Positions 45,835 through 55,227 are shown, counted from the stretch's first letter. The stretch is DNA of 64,000 nt from Shewanella oneidensis MR-1 (GCF_000146165.2 NC_004349.1:62001-126000); one strand, 5' to 3'. Notes: generated by a model from the sequence alone, not told the origin. Made by a program: numbers and translations.

Positions 45835-46892
45835 GGCTTTGTTTCCTAAATCGAGTCAGCGAACAACACTCTCATCATTGTTCAAATATCAAGCTACATA
45901 GTGGGTTTCAGGCATACTTAGCCCAGTCAGCTTGTTCAAAGCCCTAATCATCGCGTAAGTTTCTCCCACCTGAGCGTTATAATTCCGCATGCTCAACGTG
46001 CCTCCTAGCAGTTGTTTTATCCTGTACATAGCGGTTTCTGAGATTGAGCGGCGATGATAACCATACCGTTTTTTCCATTGCTTATTTGAGCCATGAAGCT
46101 GTTGCCAACTGACGGCTAAGTTTCGTGGATGCCCTTTTTCCCATAGCGCAGCACCTTCCCTAGGTGGGATCAGTACTAAAGCGCGTTTTCGACGAACGGC
46201 TTCGTGACAGGCTTTCGTGTCGTAAGCACCATCACCCGAGATATTGCGGATTTTTCGATGGGTTTGCTGAAGTAAATTGGGCATCACTTCAGCGTCTGTG
46301 ACACCTGATAAACTGAGTTCTGCGGCAATAATTTCATGGCTATGTGTATCTACGGCAATATGCAGTTTACGCCACACTCTGCGCTTTCCATCTGTGCCAT
46401 GTTTCTTCACTTTCCACTCACCTTCGCCATAGACCTTCAAGCCTGTCGAGTCGATAGCTAAGTGCTCAATGGCGCCGCGAGTCTTGGTTTTAAAAGCAAT
46501 ATTGACCGTTTTCGCGCGTTTACTGATACAGGTGTAATGCGGGCAAGATAATGGGATGTCACCCAGTTTAAACACCGAATTGATAAAGCCCTGTAAGGCT
46601 CTCAGTGGCATAGAGAAAATACGCTTAACCATCAACGCAGTGGTAATGGCTAAGTCGCTAAATAATTGAGGGCGACCTTTCTTGGGCGGCTCGACCTTGG
46701 CTTTCCACTTAGCAATTGCATCCTCATCAATCCAGAAGGTAAGTGAACCGCGGTTGATTAAGGCTTGGTTGTATTGCTTCCAGTTGGTTGTTTTATAGCG
46801 AGGCTTTGACACGGTTGATGGGTAAGTTGATAGGCGATGCCGATCAGATCTGCGGCTACGGTTTTAGTTCAACCTATTTAGGAAACAAAGCC
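45835..46892 (-). mobile_element. IS5-family (IS903-group) element, 1058 bp
   Basis: Terminal repeats GGCTTTGTTTCCTAAATCG and inverse ATTTAGGAAACAAAGCC. The flanks (aacatgaac / atgttcatc) are not a direct duplication, so one side may have been rearranged. The intact transposase suggests activity. Confidence 0.88.
45889..46812 (-). CDS. IS5-family (IS903-group) transposase
   Basis: 307 residues, normal for the group. N-terminal MSKPRYKTTNWKQYNQALIN; DDE motifs AIDSTGLKVYGEGEW, ISGDGAYDTKACH and RRSISETAMYRIKQLLG. Ends LSMPETHYVA. Intact. A decayed relative of this copy lies at 48905-49293. Confidence 0.94.
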   Translation of the reverse strand: MSKPRYKTTNWKQYNQALINRGSLTFWIDEDAIAKWKAKVEPPKKGRPQLFSDLAITTALMVKRIFSMPLRALQGFINSVFKLGDIPLSCPHYTCISKRAKTVNIAFKTKTRGAIEHLAIDSTGLKVYGEGEWKVKKHGTDGKRRVWRKLHIAVDTHSHEIIAAELSLSGVTDAEVMPNLLQQTHRKIRNISGDGAYDTKACHEAVRRKRALVLIPPREGAALWEKGHPRNLAVSWQQLHGSNKQWKKRYGYHRRSISETAMYRIKQLLGGTLSMRNYNAQVGETYAMIRALNKLTGLSMPETHYVA

Positions 46893-47107
46893 ATGTTCAT
46901 CAAGTATCGTTAAAAATTAAATTTATATTTTTAATAAAAATAAATAATTTAAAAATTGTTTTTATGTAAACATCTTCGTGTAATAATTTGTTAATTAACT
47001 GACTAAACGGATGCTTGTTTCGCGCCAATATAACCGAGTGTCACTTTCGTGTTTACAACGACTTAATATTAATATCTTTTTAATAAAAGTTATAAGAGGA
47101 CAAACAA

Positions 47108-47497
47108 ATGTACAAATTTATTATTACCATTTTCGTAATGGCATTGTCATCAACAGCTATGGCTGACCAAGCTGGTTTTCAGTTTACTACGGGAGAACCT
47201 AAAACACAGGGCGGCTTCCAAGGTCCAAATGTCAAACAGGTGATTCGCAGTGTTGTGAGCGCGAACAATGCAAGTGATGACGATAAAGTTGAGTTAACAG
47301 GATATATTGTTTCTTCAATTGGAGACGATGATTATATATTCCGTGATGCCACAGGTGATATTAAGGCTAATATTGATGATGATTTATGGCATGGTTACAC
47401 TGTAACGCCTGATACTAAGGTCATTATTCGTGGTGAAGTAGATAAAGATTGGTCTAAAGTGACTGTAGATGTAGAAAATATTCAAATTATACAGTAA
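47108..47497 (+). CDS. YgiW/YdeI-type periplasmic OB-fold stress protein
   Basis: 129 residues. Signal peptide MYKFIITIFVMALSSTAMA, then a bacterial OB-fold: GGFQGPNVKQVIRSVVSAN, DDKVELTGYIVSSIGDDDYI, FRDATGDIKANIDDDLW, VIIRGEVDKDWSKVTVDVEN. The GxF.GP...V......D...V.L.G.I....GDD.Y.F.D.TG.I...ID...W pattern is diagnostic. Family members are linked to peroxide, cadmium and acid tolerance. RBS AAGAGG. Its 215-bp AT-rich upstream region begins at an IS end, so expression may be affected. Confidence 0.92.
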   Translation: MYKFIITIFVMALSSTAMADQAGFQFTTGEPKTQGGFQGPNVKQVIRSVVSANNASDDDKVELTGYIVSSIGDDDYIFRDATGDIKANIDDDLWHGYTVTPDTKVIIRGEVDKDWSKVTVDVENIQIIQ

Positions 47498-47786
47498 ATC
47501 ATCAATGTATTTGTTGCGAGTTTGTAAAATTAGCTATTAAAACATAGTAGATAATTGCAATCGAGAAGCTGTGAGGTGTTGATACCTAAATGGATTAACC
47601 CTTTGCCTCCACTGGGACAGTTATCAGATGGTCAAATCTAAGTAACTTGAATTCGGGATAAAAAACTTTGAACTAATGGCCCTCCGGTATGTTTAGATCT
47701 TTCGACCAAGAAAAATCCCGTCACACCGGAGAGCCTGTGCATAAATTAGTAAGAGTGATTTGCGATGTCCATGATTTTTGGCTGTT

Positions 47787-47900
47787 TTCCTTCCTGACGG
47801 TATTGCGTGAAATATCTAATTGTTTGGCTATTGCCCGCTGCGGAAGGCTTTGCTTATGCAAAATTTGAATTTTCATAAGTTCTTCTTTTGTGATCAACGT
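47787..47900 (-). pseudogene. IS21-like IstA N-terminal scrap
   Basis: Reads LITKEELMKIQILHKQSLPQ, RAIAKQLDISRNTVRK, the helix-turn-helix of an IS21-family IstA; the remainder is absent. Between this and 47498 I see only an imperfect inverted repeat CTCCGGT...ACCGGAG (47674-47734). Confidence 0.6.
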
Positions 47901-47932
47901 GCCTACGAAAAGGCACCATAGTGAAAACAAGT

Positions 47933-48879
47933 GGCGTTGTTGCCTAAATCCATCTTAGGTAAGCCTTTTGCTAACAGGGTTCCTGGTATTAATTAACCCT
48001 CTGGCGAATAGGCATATCTAGTCCTATGATTTTGTTCATCACTTTCAATCAGCCAATGCCTCGCCGACTTGGCCGTTGTAGTCGCGCAGGCTCAACTTCT
48101 TGCTAATCAACCGCTTGTAACGATACATAGCTGTTTCTGACAGGGAGCGCTGGTGATAGTCATTCTCTTGCTTCCATCGTTTGAGTTCATTACTTTTCAA
48201 CGCGCTGACGGCCTCGTTTCTGGGGTGACCATCTTCCCAATAACCCGCATTTTTTCGCAACGGTATCGAAGGTTTACTCCCTCTGCGTTGCAGCAACTTA
48301 TGACAGTTTTTGGTGTCATAAGCGCCATCGGCTAACACTTGTTTTATCTTGCGCCTAATAACGTTGGTAGAACCTCACTGTCTGCCACACTCTCTAAACA
48401 GACTTCGGCTGTGATGACTTCATGTGTGGCCGCATCTGTCGCAAGATGTAATTTACGCCAAGAGCGACGTTTTTCCTTACCATGTTTACGCATTTTCCAT
48501 TCACTCAGCCCTGTGACATCGACAACCAAGTGAAGTTAATTGCACATTAATCAAACCAAACAAGGAGTTGATAAAATTTTCTAGAGCTCGTCAGGGGAGA
48601 TTAAACAAACCTTTGAGCATCAAGGCAGTTTCTATCGTGGTGTCGCTGTACTGAAATCCCCGACCTTGACCACCATGATGTTCAGTGCTACACCAGAGGT
48701 TGATTGCCTGCTCGTCTATCCAAAAAGCCAGTGAACCTCAGTTAGTCAACGCCTTGCTATATTCCGGCCAATTGGTGATGCGGTGCTTGGATTTGCCCAT
48801 CTGATGCGGTTCCTGTGTGGTATTCACAGGATCTAATCGCATCTCAGGCGAAAGGTTCATTCATTTAGGCAACAACGCC
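47933..48879 (-). mobile_element. IS903-like (IS5-family) element, 947 bp, decayed
   Basis: Terminal repeats GGCGTTGTTGCCTAAATCC and inverse ATTTAGGCAACAACGCC, flanked by the 9-bp direct repeat AAAACAAGT (47924-47932, 48880-48888), the target size of IS903. Confidence 0.88.
48045..48800 (-). pseudogene. IS903-like transposase, multiply frameshifted
   Basis: From MGKSKHRITNWPEY at 48800, through VDVTGLSEWKMRKHGKEK (first Asp region), ATHEVITAEVCLESVADSEV, LADGAYDTKNCH (second Asp), QRSLSETAMYRYKRLI (Glu) to YNGQVGEALAD and KAMNKIIGLGMP. Several shifts and missing codons between blocks (near 48540 and 48340). Confidence 0.8.
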
Positions 48880-48904
48880 AAAACAAGTGGATCAGTTTGC
48901 ATTG

Positions 48905-49293
48905 TTGGTAACTGTTTGTGCACGTTTTCTTATACAAGTGTAATGCGGTCATTAAAGCAGAATATCACTCAGTTTAAACACTGAGTTGATAAAGCCTTGC
49001 AGGGTTCGTAGTGGCATAGAGAAAACACGTTTAACCATCAGCGCAGTGATAATGGCTAAGTCACTAAACACGCGAGGGCGGTCTTTCTCTGGTTGCTCGA
49101 CCTTGGCTTTCCACTTGGCGATAGCGTCCCTCATCAATCCAGAAGGTCAGTGAACCGCGGTTGATTAAGGCTTGGTTGTATTGCTTCCAGTTGGTTGTTT
49201 TATAACGAGGCTTTGACACGGTTGATGGGTTAGTTGATAGGTGATGCCGATCAGATCTGAGGCTACGGTTTTAGTTCAACCGATTTAGGAAAC
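48905..49293 (-). pseudogene. IS5-family (IS903-group) N-terminal remnant
   Basis: Matches the 5' third of the element at 45835-46892 on the minus strand: DAIAKWKAKVE, RVFSDLAIITALMVKRVFSM, PLRTLQGFINSVFKLSD. A base change/insertion near 49131 breaks the frame. Its outer terminal repeat is interrupted after GGAAAC (49293) by the IS110-family element; the remaining AAAGCC is found at 50639-50644. Confidence 0.8.
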
Positions 49294-50638
49294 ATATATG
49301 GACGCACCTCATGATGCTATAGCCAATTAAAGGGGACAGTCGCTAACATATATCCGACGTCATCTCTGGCCACTAAATGGCCTGCGCCATGATGTAATAC
49401 GCACCTTACTGTCTATTGAAAGCCCCGGTCTGTATGACCTGTTTCCTAATCAGAGTGCAGTAAGGATGGCTCACCGTTTCTTCATCAGTAATTGCAAACT
49501 CAGTTGCCATTCAAAATCATAATTCCCCAGTTATACAGCCTTAAAAGCCTTATGGATATCGCAACTGCTATCTGTCGCTAAAACCCGCCAAGCTATCCTA
49601 CCAAGCTTGTTTGCCATTGCGACTATGGCTTTTGCTCTACCACGTCTTCCAATGATACTTCTTAGCCAATCGCCCATGGCATCGGTTCTGTTTATCCCGT
49701 ACCGCATAACCGCCCGTGCACCATGGATTAGTAAGGTTCTTAAATCACGATTACCGCTCTTTGATAAAGAACCGAGAGAACTTTTCCCGGCAGAGCTATG
49801 TTGTTTAGGGACTAAATCCACACCAAGCTGAAAACTGCCGCCCATTTTGAAATTGGTTCCCGGTACCAACCTCACTGAGCAGTGCGGCTGTTAAAATAGG
49901 AGCAAAACTAGGAATACTCTTGATGGCATCATATCGAGGGTGCTGTTGTCCAAGCATCGTGATTTTACAGGTGAGCTCATCAATCCTTTCACCGATACCT
50001 ATAAGGTCGCTATACAACGTGTGCAGTCCCCCCTCATTACATGAGATAGTTCATTCTCTGCGTCTTCGATTATCAGAGGTAAATAACTGTTCAGAGCCTT
50101 CATTGATAACGGAAATATAATGCCATATTCGGCAGATAAGCCTCTAATTTGATTAGCAAGTGCAGTTCGTTGTTCAACTAAACGTGCTCGAACACCTCGG
50201 AGAGATTTGAGATCTTGCTGCTCTACCGATTTAACGGGTACAAAGTGAATGTCTGGGCGAGAAAATGCCTCACATATTGCCCTCGCATCGTTGGCATCAT
50301 TCTTTTACCTTCCTACGAATGGTTTAACATGTTGTGCGGGGATGAGGGCAACCTTAAACCCCTGTTATTGGAAGATTCTTCCCCTGTGATGCGATGTAGC
50401 ACAACTCCATGGCTATAGTCGTGTTTTCAGGCAATTGACGGATAGTATCGAGTAGAGAACCTCGATTTACTTTCCGATTGGGTAAAATCGACCCAGAGAT
50501 ACTCAATACGCATACTTGAAAAGAATTTTTGGCTAAATCAATACCAACAACCTTGATAGATATGTTACTAACTCCTGCTCTGACTTGTACCTAAAGTTTG
50601 GTACAGCGACGCTAGAAAGGAGGTGCGTCCATCACATC
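49294..50638 (-). mobile_element. IS110-family (IS1111-like) element inserted in an IS5-family terminal repeat
   Basis: About 1345 bp. Subterminal inverted repeats TGGACGCACCT (49299) and AGGTGCGTCCA (ending 50632). Joining its flanks restores ATTTAGGAAAC + AAAGCC, the exact end of the IS903-group element, with no duplication, which fits IS110-type recombination. Confidence 0.8.
49531..50575 (-). pseudogene. IS110-family transposase, frameshifted
   Basis: N-terminal DEDD domain start (KVVGIDLAKNSFQVCVLS, then NTTIAMELCY) near 50570; C-terminal Transposase_20 region IPSFAPILTAALLSEVG and GRQFSAWCGFSP at 50017-49805; tail SKSGNRDLRTLLIHGARAVM to 49531. Internal stops and frame changes near 50300, 50040 and 49870 make it inactive. 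Confidence 0.8.
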
Positions 50639-50644
50639 AAAGCC

Positions 50645-50765
50645 TCGGTTATCTGACTCATCCTGACAACATCACACGGCGGTAGTCTCTGACGCGGGCT
50701 TTCGTAACCTTTTGTTTCGAAAGTCGAGTATCTCGGTAGGTGCTAGCGCGGAAGGTGTCTACATT
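50645..50765 (+). repeat. Degraded IS10-like transposase scrap
   Basis: CCTGACAACATCAC followed by tctctgacgcgggctttcgt and gtttcgaaagtcgag aligns with the IS10-like gene around LPDNITPLIVTDAGFRNPWF, but with many substitutions. An old copy, far more diverged than the others. Confidence 0.55.
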
Positions 50766-50830
50766 GAAATTATTTTTTATTATTAAAAAAATATAAATTT
50801 TATTTTGAAGTAAGATTTTATCTTAAGTGC

Positions 50831-51009
50831 AGGGACTACAGGGACTACAGGGACTCAGGGACTCAGGGACTCAGGGACTCAGGGACTCAGGGACTCAGGG
50901 ACTCAGGGACTCAGGGACTCAGGGACTCAGGGACTACAGGGACTACAGGGACTACAGGGACTACAGGGACTACAGGGACTACAGGGACTACAGGGACTAC
51001 AGGGACTAC
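50831..51009. repeat. Minisatellite of 8- and 9-bp units (AGGGACTC / AGGGACTAC)
   Basis: Two AGGGACTAC units, ten AGGGACTC units, then nine AGGGACTAC units, 179 bp without a mismatch, followed by a partial AGGGAC. The two unit types differ by one A and are segregated in blocks, suggesting expansion by slippage from a mixed start. An open frame runs through (QGLRDSGT then YRD repeats) but has no RBS or homology and is not annotated as a gene. Confidence 0.95.
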
Positions 51010-51063
51010 AGGGACACACAAGTGCGCAAGGATGCGCAAGTTTAGTGGGATAGAGTGAAAATA

Positions 51064-52289
51064 TGAATAGCCACTGATTTCCTAGACACCTTTTAGTTAG
51101 ATAAACTAGCTAAAAAAGAGGTGTCCATGAGTCATAAACGTTACCCCGAACAATTCAAAATCGAAGCAGTAAAGCAAGTCACTGTTGGCGGTCATTCTGT
51201 TGCTGACGTTGCTCAGCGTTTAGGTACCACCACACAGTCTTTACGCCTGTATTAAGCGCTATGGTCCTGACTCCGAGGAACACCTTCAGAAGTCTGCGGA
51301 GTCCGCCGAAATTCGACGATTACAAAAAGAGCTTAAGCGTGTTACTGAAGAAAGTGACCTGTTAAAAAAACGCGGCGTACTTCGCAAGCCACCCCGAGTA
51401 AGATACGCCTTTATCCAAGAGCATCATCACAGCCACTCTGTGCGACAGTTGTGTCAGCTGTTTGATGTTCATCCGAGCGGGTATTACGCGTGGAGGAGCT
51501 GCGCAAAGTCGAAGCGACAATGTGACAATGAACGACTTATAGGCCAACTCAAACAATGTTGGCTTGAGTCTGGTGGTGTCTATGGATACCGCAAACTCCA
51601 TCGAGATCTGCGTGATCTTGGCGAGCAATGCGGTATTAATCGTGTACATCGCCTGATGCAGCGAGCAGGACAGCGAGCACAAGTTGGCTATCGCAAGCCT
51701 AGAACTCGTAGTGGTGAGCAGCATGTTGTAACGCAAAATCGCTTAGAACGGCAATTCAACCCCTTAGCGCCGAACAAAGCGTGGGTGACGGATATTACGT
51801 ACATCAAAACGCATGAAGGTTGGCTCTATCTTGGTGCTGTAATGGACTTGTTCTCACGTCGAATTATTGGTTGGTCAATGGGCAGTCGTATCACCAAAGA
51901 GCTTGCGTTAGATGCTTTATTAATGGCGGTATGGAGTCGTAAACCTGCTGGCAAAGTGTTGGTTCATTCAGCTCAAGGAAGCCAATACACGAGCCATGAT
52001 TGGAGTGAGTTTCTAAGCGCTCATGGTTTGGAAGGTAGCATGAGCCGTCGAGGAAACTGCCACGATAACGCAGTAGCAGAGAGTTTCTTTCAACTGCTGA
52101 AACGTGAACGAATTAAGCGAAAAATCTATGCGACCAGGGACGACGCAAAGATGGATGTGTTTAATTATATTGAGATGTTTTACAACCCGAAACGACAGCA
52201 TAGTTCCAATGATGGACTATCACCGTTAGAGTATGAACGTCAGTATTTTAATGAGGTTAAAAGTCGTCTAGTGAAGTAGTGGCTATTCA
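51064..52289 (+). mobile_element. IS3-family element, 1226 bp, defective
   Basis: Ends TGAATAGCCACTGATTTCC and, inverted, TGAATAGCCACTACTTCAC; TG...CA termini as in the family. Flanks ata/gta do not form a clear duplication. Both reading frames carry lesions. Confidence 0.82.
51127..52279 (+). pseudogene. IS3-family transposase with frameshifted OrfA and a mutated catalytic Asp
   Basis: OrfA from 51127 (MSHKRYPEQFKIEAVKQVTV, HSVADVAQRLGTTTQSL) hits a stop at about 51254 after a small deletion; the remainder (IKRYGPDSEEHLQKSAE, RRLQKELKRVTEESDLLKK) is in another frame. OrfB (51440-52279) is open for 279 residues with WVTDITYIKTHEG and CHDNAVAESFF, but the second DDE motif reads VLVHSAQGSQYTS: Ala replaces the Asp of HSDxGSQY. 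Catalysis is expected to be lost. Confidence 0.85.
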
Positions 52290-52337
52290 GTATTATGTCA
52301 AGCTTGAAGCTGACAAATAGCTCTGGAGGTTTTCATC

Positions 52338-52427
52338 ATGGAGATTAAAGATTGGTATCAATGTTTTTTAAGTTTTTTGGTCTTATGGATTTCAGTCGCG
52401 AGTAAAAAAATTAAAAAAAACAAGTGA
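52338..52427 (+). CDS. Small hydrophobic peptide, 29 residues
   Basis: ATG at 52338 preceded by CTGGAGG at good spacing; encodes MEIKDWYQCFLSFLVLWISV then ASKKIKKNK. One predicted membrane helix with a basic tail, a pattern shared by small membrane peptides including type I toxins. It sits in a 170-bp gap between two IS elements. No homologue recognised. Confidence 0.35.
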   Translation: MEIKDWYQCFLSFLVLWISVASKKIKKNK

Positions 52428-52458
52428 TTAGGTGATGGGAGTAATTCTCTGTATGTGG

Positions 52459-53751
52459 GAGGGCGTTCAAAATTCTGTGTCAGGCTAATTTTTAAATTTC
52501 TAGCACGCTATCTAAACGTCCTTCAAAATAAATCGCTAACTGAGATAAACAAAGGCTCCAATTGTGGATTGGCATAGTCCATTTATCTGAGGCGTTTAAT
52601 ATGCCTGCGTAAAGTAGCTTCAACAAGCTATTTTCATTAGGAAATGCACCTTTGGTTTTGGTGAGCTTTCTAAATTGGCGATGTACAGCCTCAACCGCAT
52701 TGGTCGTGTAAATCACTTTCCTGATATGTTCTGGGTACTTAAAATAATGGGACAAATTATGCCATTTGCGACGCCAAGAGTTGATTACCAACGGATAAGC
52801 ATCACCCCATTTGGCCTCCAGTTCATCCAATGCCATCTCTGCGGCTTCTTTACTCACGGCTCGATACACAGGCTTTAAATCAGCCATAAACGCTTTCTGA
52901 TTTTTTGAGGCGACATACTTCATTGAGTTGCGGATCTGATGGATAACGCATAGCTGTGTTTCCGTATGAGGAAAGATACTGGCTATGGCCTCAGGGAAAC
53001 CGGTCAAGCCGTCAACACAGGCGATAAGAATATCTTTTACACCACGATGATTAAGATCGGTCAGTACGGATAGCCAGTAATTAGCGCCTTCATTTTCGGA
53101 TAAGTGAAGCCCTAAAATGTCCTTTTTTCCTTCCATATTAAGCGCTAACAATGTGTAAACGGCTTTACTGACGTAGCGCCCATCCTCTTTGACTTTATAA
53201 TGTATCGCATCAAGCCACACGATAGGATAATGGCTATCTAATGGGCGCTGCTGCCACGCTTTAAGTTCTGGGATGAGTTTGTCAGTGATAGCACTGACTG
53301 TTGCGTTAGACACATTGAGCCCATACATATCTTCAACATGTTGATTAATATCGCGATAGCTCATACCTATACTGAACATCGATAACACTTTACGTTCGAT
53401 TTCATCGGTTAGTGTAGTTTGATTTTTCTTAATCAACTGAGGCTCAAAGGTGCCATTGCGGTCTCTAGGAGCGTCTAACTCAAAGTTACCGGACGGATGC
53501 TTAATGGTCTTAGGGGTTTTGCCATTTTTACGATTAGGCTGAGGATCATGCGCTAAATGCTGCTCAAGCTCAGCCTGGAGAGCGGCTTCAGTGAGTTGCT
53601 TGATCAGTGGGCCAAGAATGCTGTCTTTACCTGTGAGGCTTTTACCTGATTGCAGATCTTTAAGGGCTTGTTCGAAGTTAAAAGGTTGGGTCATGTGTCA
53701 TTCCTGTTTTTGAATATTTTACTGAAATGACACAGAATTATGAACACTACC
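52459..53751 (-). mobile_element. IS256-family element, copy 3 (complete, 1293 bp)
   Basis: Ends GAGGGCGTTC and GAACACTACC; direct repeats GTATGTGG at 52451-52458 and 53752-53759. Comparing the three copies fixes the duplication at 8 bp, because the ninth base differs here (g versus c). Confidence 0.92.
52492..53694 (-). CDS. IS256-family transposase
   Basis: 400 residues, differing from the copy at 1339-2541 by only a few residues (MEGKKDILG for MKGKKEILG, LNHRG for LNNRG). The same DDE motifs are present and the frame is intact, so probably active. Confidence 0.95.
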   Translation of the reverse strand: MTQPFNFEQALKDLQSGKSLTGKDSILGPLIKQLTEAALQAELEQHLAHDPQPNRKNGKTPKTIKHPSGNFELDAPRDRNGTFEPQLIKKNQTTLTDEIERKVLSMFSIGMSYRDINQHVEDMYGLNVSNATVSAITDKLIPELKAWQQRPLDSHYPIVWLDAIHYKVKEDGRYVSKAVYTLLALNMEGKKDILGLHLSENEGANYWLSVLTDLNHRGVKDILIACVDGLTGFPEAIASIFPHTETQLCVIHQIRNSMKYVASKNQKAFMADLKPVYRAVSKEAAEMALDELEAKWGDAYPLVINSWRRKWHNLSHYFKYPEHIRKVIYTTNAVEAVHRQFRKLTKTKGAFPNENSLLKLLYAGILNASDKWTMPIHNWSLCLSQLAIYFEGRLDSVLEI

Positions 53752-54107
53752 GTATGTGGCCTTATTACGACGGATACCTGTGGGCAGTCTATTACTGGGT
53801 AAACCATTTCAAGTGTTTGGTTATCAAGTGTAACTGATCCCTGCTCGACCAAAACCGTTTGCTAAAGCTGATTTACGCGGGTATGTTAAAGACCAGTTGA
53901 GCACTGGACTCACTAAAAATTTGGCGCTATCACAACTCTTAATCCATTTTTAATGGCTGCTTATAATACACTGTTAACCAGTGAAATTAACTTGAGGAAG
54001 AAGCTGTTTAAAATATGTGATTATCTGATATGAATTGTCAAATTATATTTATCAGAGTTAGCTATTATGGGCTGCGTTCAGCAAGGTTCTAACTGCCATC
54101 TTACATA
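53752..54107. other. Intergenic IS debris with an IS256-type relic
   Basis: Around 53865-53955 the plus strand reads LLKLIYAGMLK and TKNLALSQLLIHF-like sequence in mixed frames, resembling the NSLLKLLYAGILN...LSQLAIYF end of IS256 transposases but strongly diverged. Nothing else recognised; the region from 53990 to 54107 is simple AT-rich spacer. Confidence 0.4.
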
Positions 54108-54518
54108 TTAAATATCTCGAGTTAATTCCAGCTTCTTATTGCTCATGTGCACTATGGCTTTGTTTTTTTTGTACATTATCACATAATAAATGTTAAATGG
54201 GTCTATTGGCCAATGTTCAATGATTCTAATTTTGTTAATCACAAAGCCATTTTTATTGCTTTTTCTAGAGAAAGGTATGTAAATAATTTTTTCATCAGTA
54301 AACTTAAGTGCTATAGCTATATTTATAAATATAGGCTCTGAGTCTACAGATGTTATTATAGTTGCAAATCCAGCTGTGTGTGATATTTTTGTTGAAATGC
54401 GTTTTCCATTTTCAACAAAAGATATCTGTCTAACTTCTGAAAAAAACACCCCTTGAATAAGGGGGTATAGTAATAAAACGAGAATGGTGAAGATATTCCA
54501 ATAAAATATTTTTTTCAT
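54108..54518 (-). CDS. ToxS/TcpH-like periplasmic partner of the membrane regulator
   Basis: 136 residues from ATG 54518, which overlaps the upstream regulator stop (ATGA). One N-terminal transmembrane helix (IFYWNIFTILVLLLYPLIQG), then a ~110-residue extracytoplasmic domain with alternating strands (VRQISFVENGKRIS, AIALKFTDEKIIYIPFS) and no Cys. Size, topology and coupling to a winged-helix membrane protein match the ToxS/TcpH class that stabilises its regulator; sequence similarity to a named member is not evident. Confidence 0.6.
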   Translation of the reverse strand: MKKIFYWNIFTILVLLLYPLIQGVFFSEVRQISFVENGKRISTKISHTAGFATIITSVDSEPIFINIAIALKFTDEKIIYIPFSRKSNKNGFVINKIRIIEHWPIDPFNIYYVIMYKKNKAIVHMSNKKLELTRDI

Positions 54519-54973
54519 AGTAATATAATCCAAATGTATAGTTTAATGATCGTCATTAAAATAAGGCATGTAATGATGTTTAGAAGGAAAGTTGCCGGGT
54601 GATTTTTTATGCTGGTTAAAAATAAATTGATACCCTTTGATAATGAGTTTAAAGCCGCAGGATCATTAGATTCTTTTATGATTATTTTTTCAGAAAGTTG
54701 ATAACCTTCACCTCTAAGGGTTACAATGAAATCTTGAATATTTTCTTTTTGAAAAAAACTTCGTATATTGCTGATTGCAACATTTACGGAATTTTCAGTA
54801 ACGACTTTTCCTTCCCAACAATTTTTCAAAATCTCATCTCTATTTGATGCAAGTGGATAATTTTTTGCTAAAAAAGTTATTATTTTAATTTCGTTATCAG
54901 ATAAACTCTCCATGGAAATATTTCTACCATCCGGCATGACTAACAATTTAAATTTTAACTGAATATAAGCCAT
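54515..54973 (-). CDS. ToxR/TcpP-like membrane-anchored winged-helix regulator
   Basis: 152 residues. N-terminal Trans_reg_C winged helix (MAYIQLKFKLLVMPDGRNIS, LSDNEIKIITFLAKNYPLAS, RDEILKNCWEGKVVTENSVN, VAISNIRSFFQ, VTLRGEGYQLS), a short linker and a single C-terminal transmembrane helix (FLLNIITCLILMTIIKLYIW) with almost no periplasmic part. Translation is coupled to the ToxS-like gene by a 4-nt overlap. Such pairs sense envelope or bile-type signals and activate virulence or envelope genes in Vibrionaceae and relatives. Target genes here are unknown. Confidence 0.75.
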   Translation of the reverse strand: MAYIQLKFKLLVMPDGRNISMESLSDNEIKIITFLAKNYPLASNRDEILKNCWEGKVVTENSVNVAISNIRSFFQKENIQDFIVTLRGEGYQLSEKIIIKESNDPAALNSLSKGINLFLTSIKNHPATFLLNIITCLILMTIIKLYIWIILL

Positions 54974-55208
54974 GTATCTTTACCAATTTTTAAAGTGTAA
55001 AATCATGCAATGAGAATGCACGTTTGCATGCGGTTTAGTGTTCTGGGAAGCATAACTTCCTAAATCTAAATCTAAAAATTTGATTATAGTCTTTGCTGGT
55101 CTCGAATTGAACTATGAATGCTATAACCAGTAATATAAGCTGCTAATAAGTGAATTAGCTACTGTAATCCACTTAAAACTTTAAAAATTTTTGGTAGATA
55201 GTCTACTG

Positions 55209-55227
55209 TTCAACCCAAGTTGGACAC
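55209..55227. repeat. IS3-end scrap
   Basis: TTCAACCCAAGTTGGACAC resembles the end of the IS3 element at 7247-8481 (TCAACCCAAACTGGACAC). It abuts the next IS3 element. Confidence 0.45.

Noticed and set aside
50827-51045. Open reading frame through the minisatellite encoding QGLRDSGT and YRD repeats
   Set aside because: It is a by-product of a perfect 8/9-bp tandem repeat without stop codons; no RBS and no homology.
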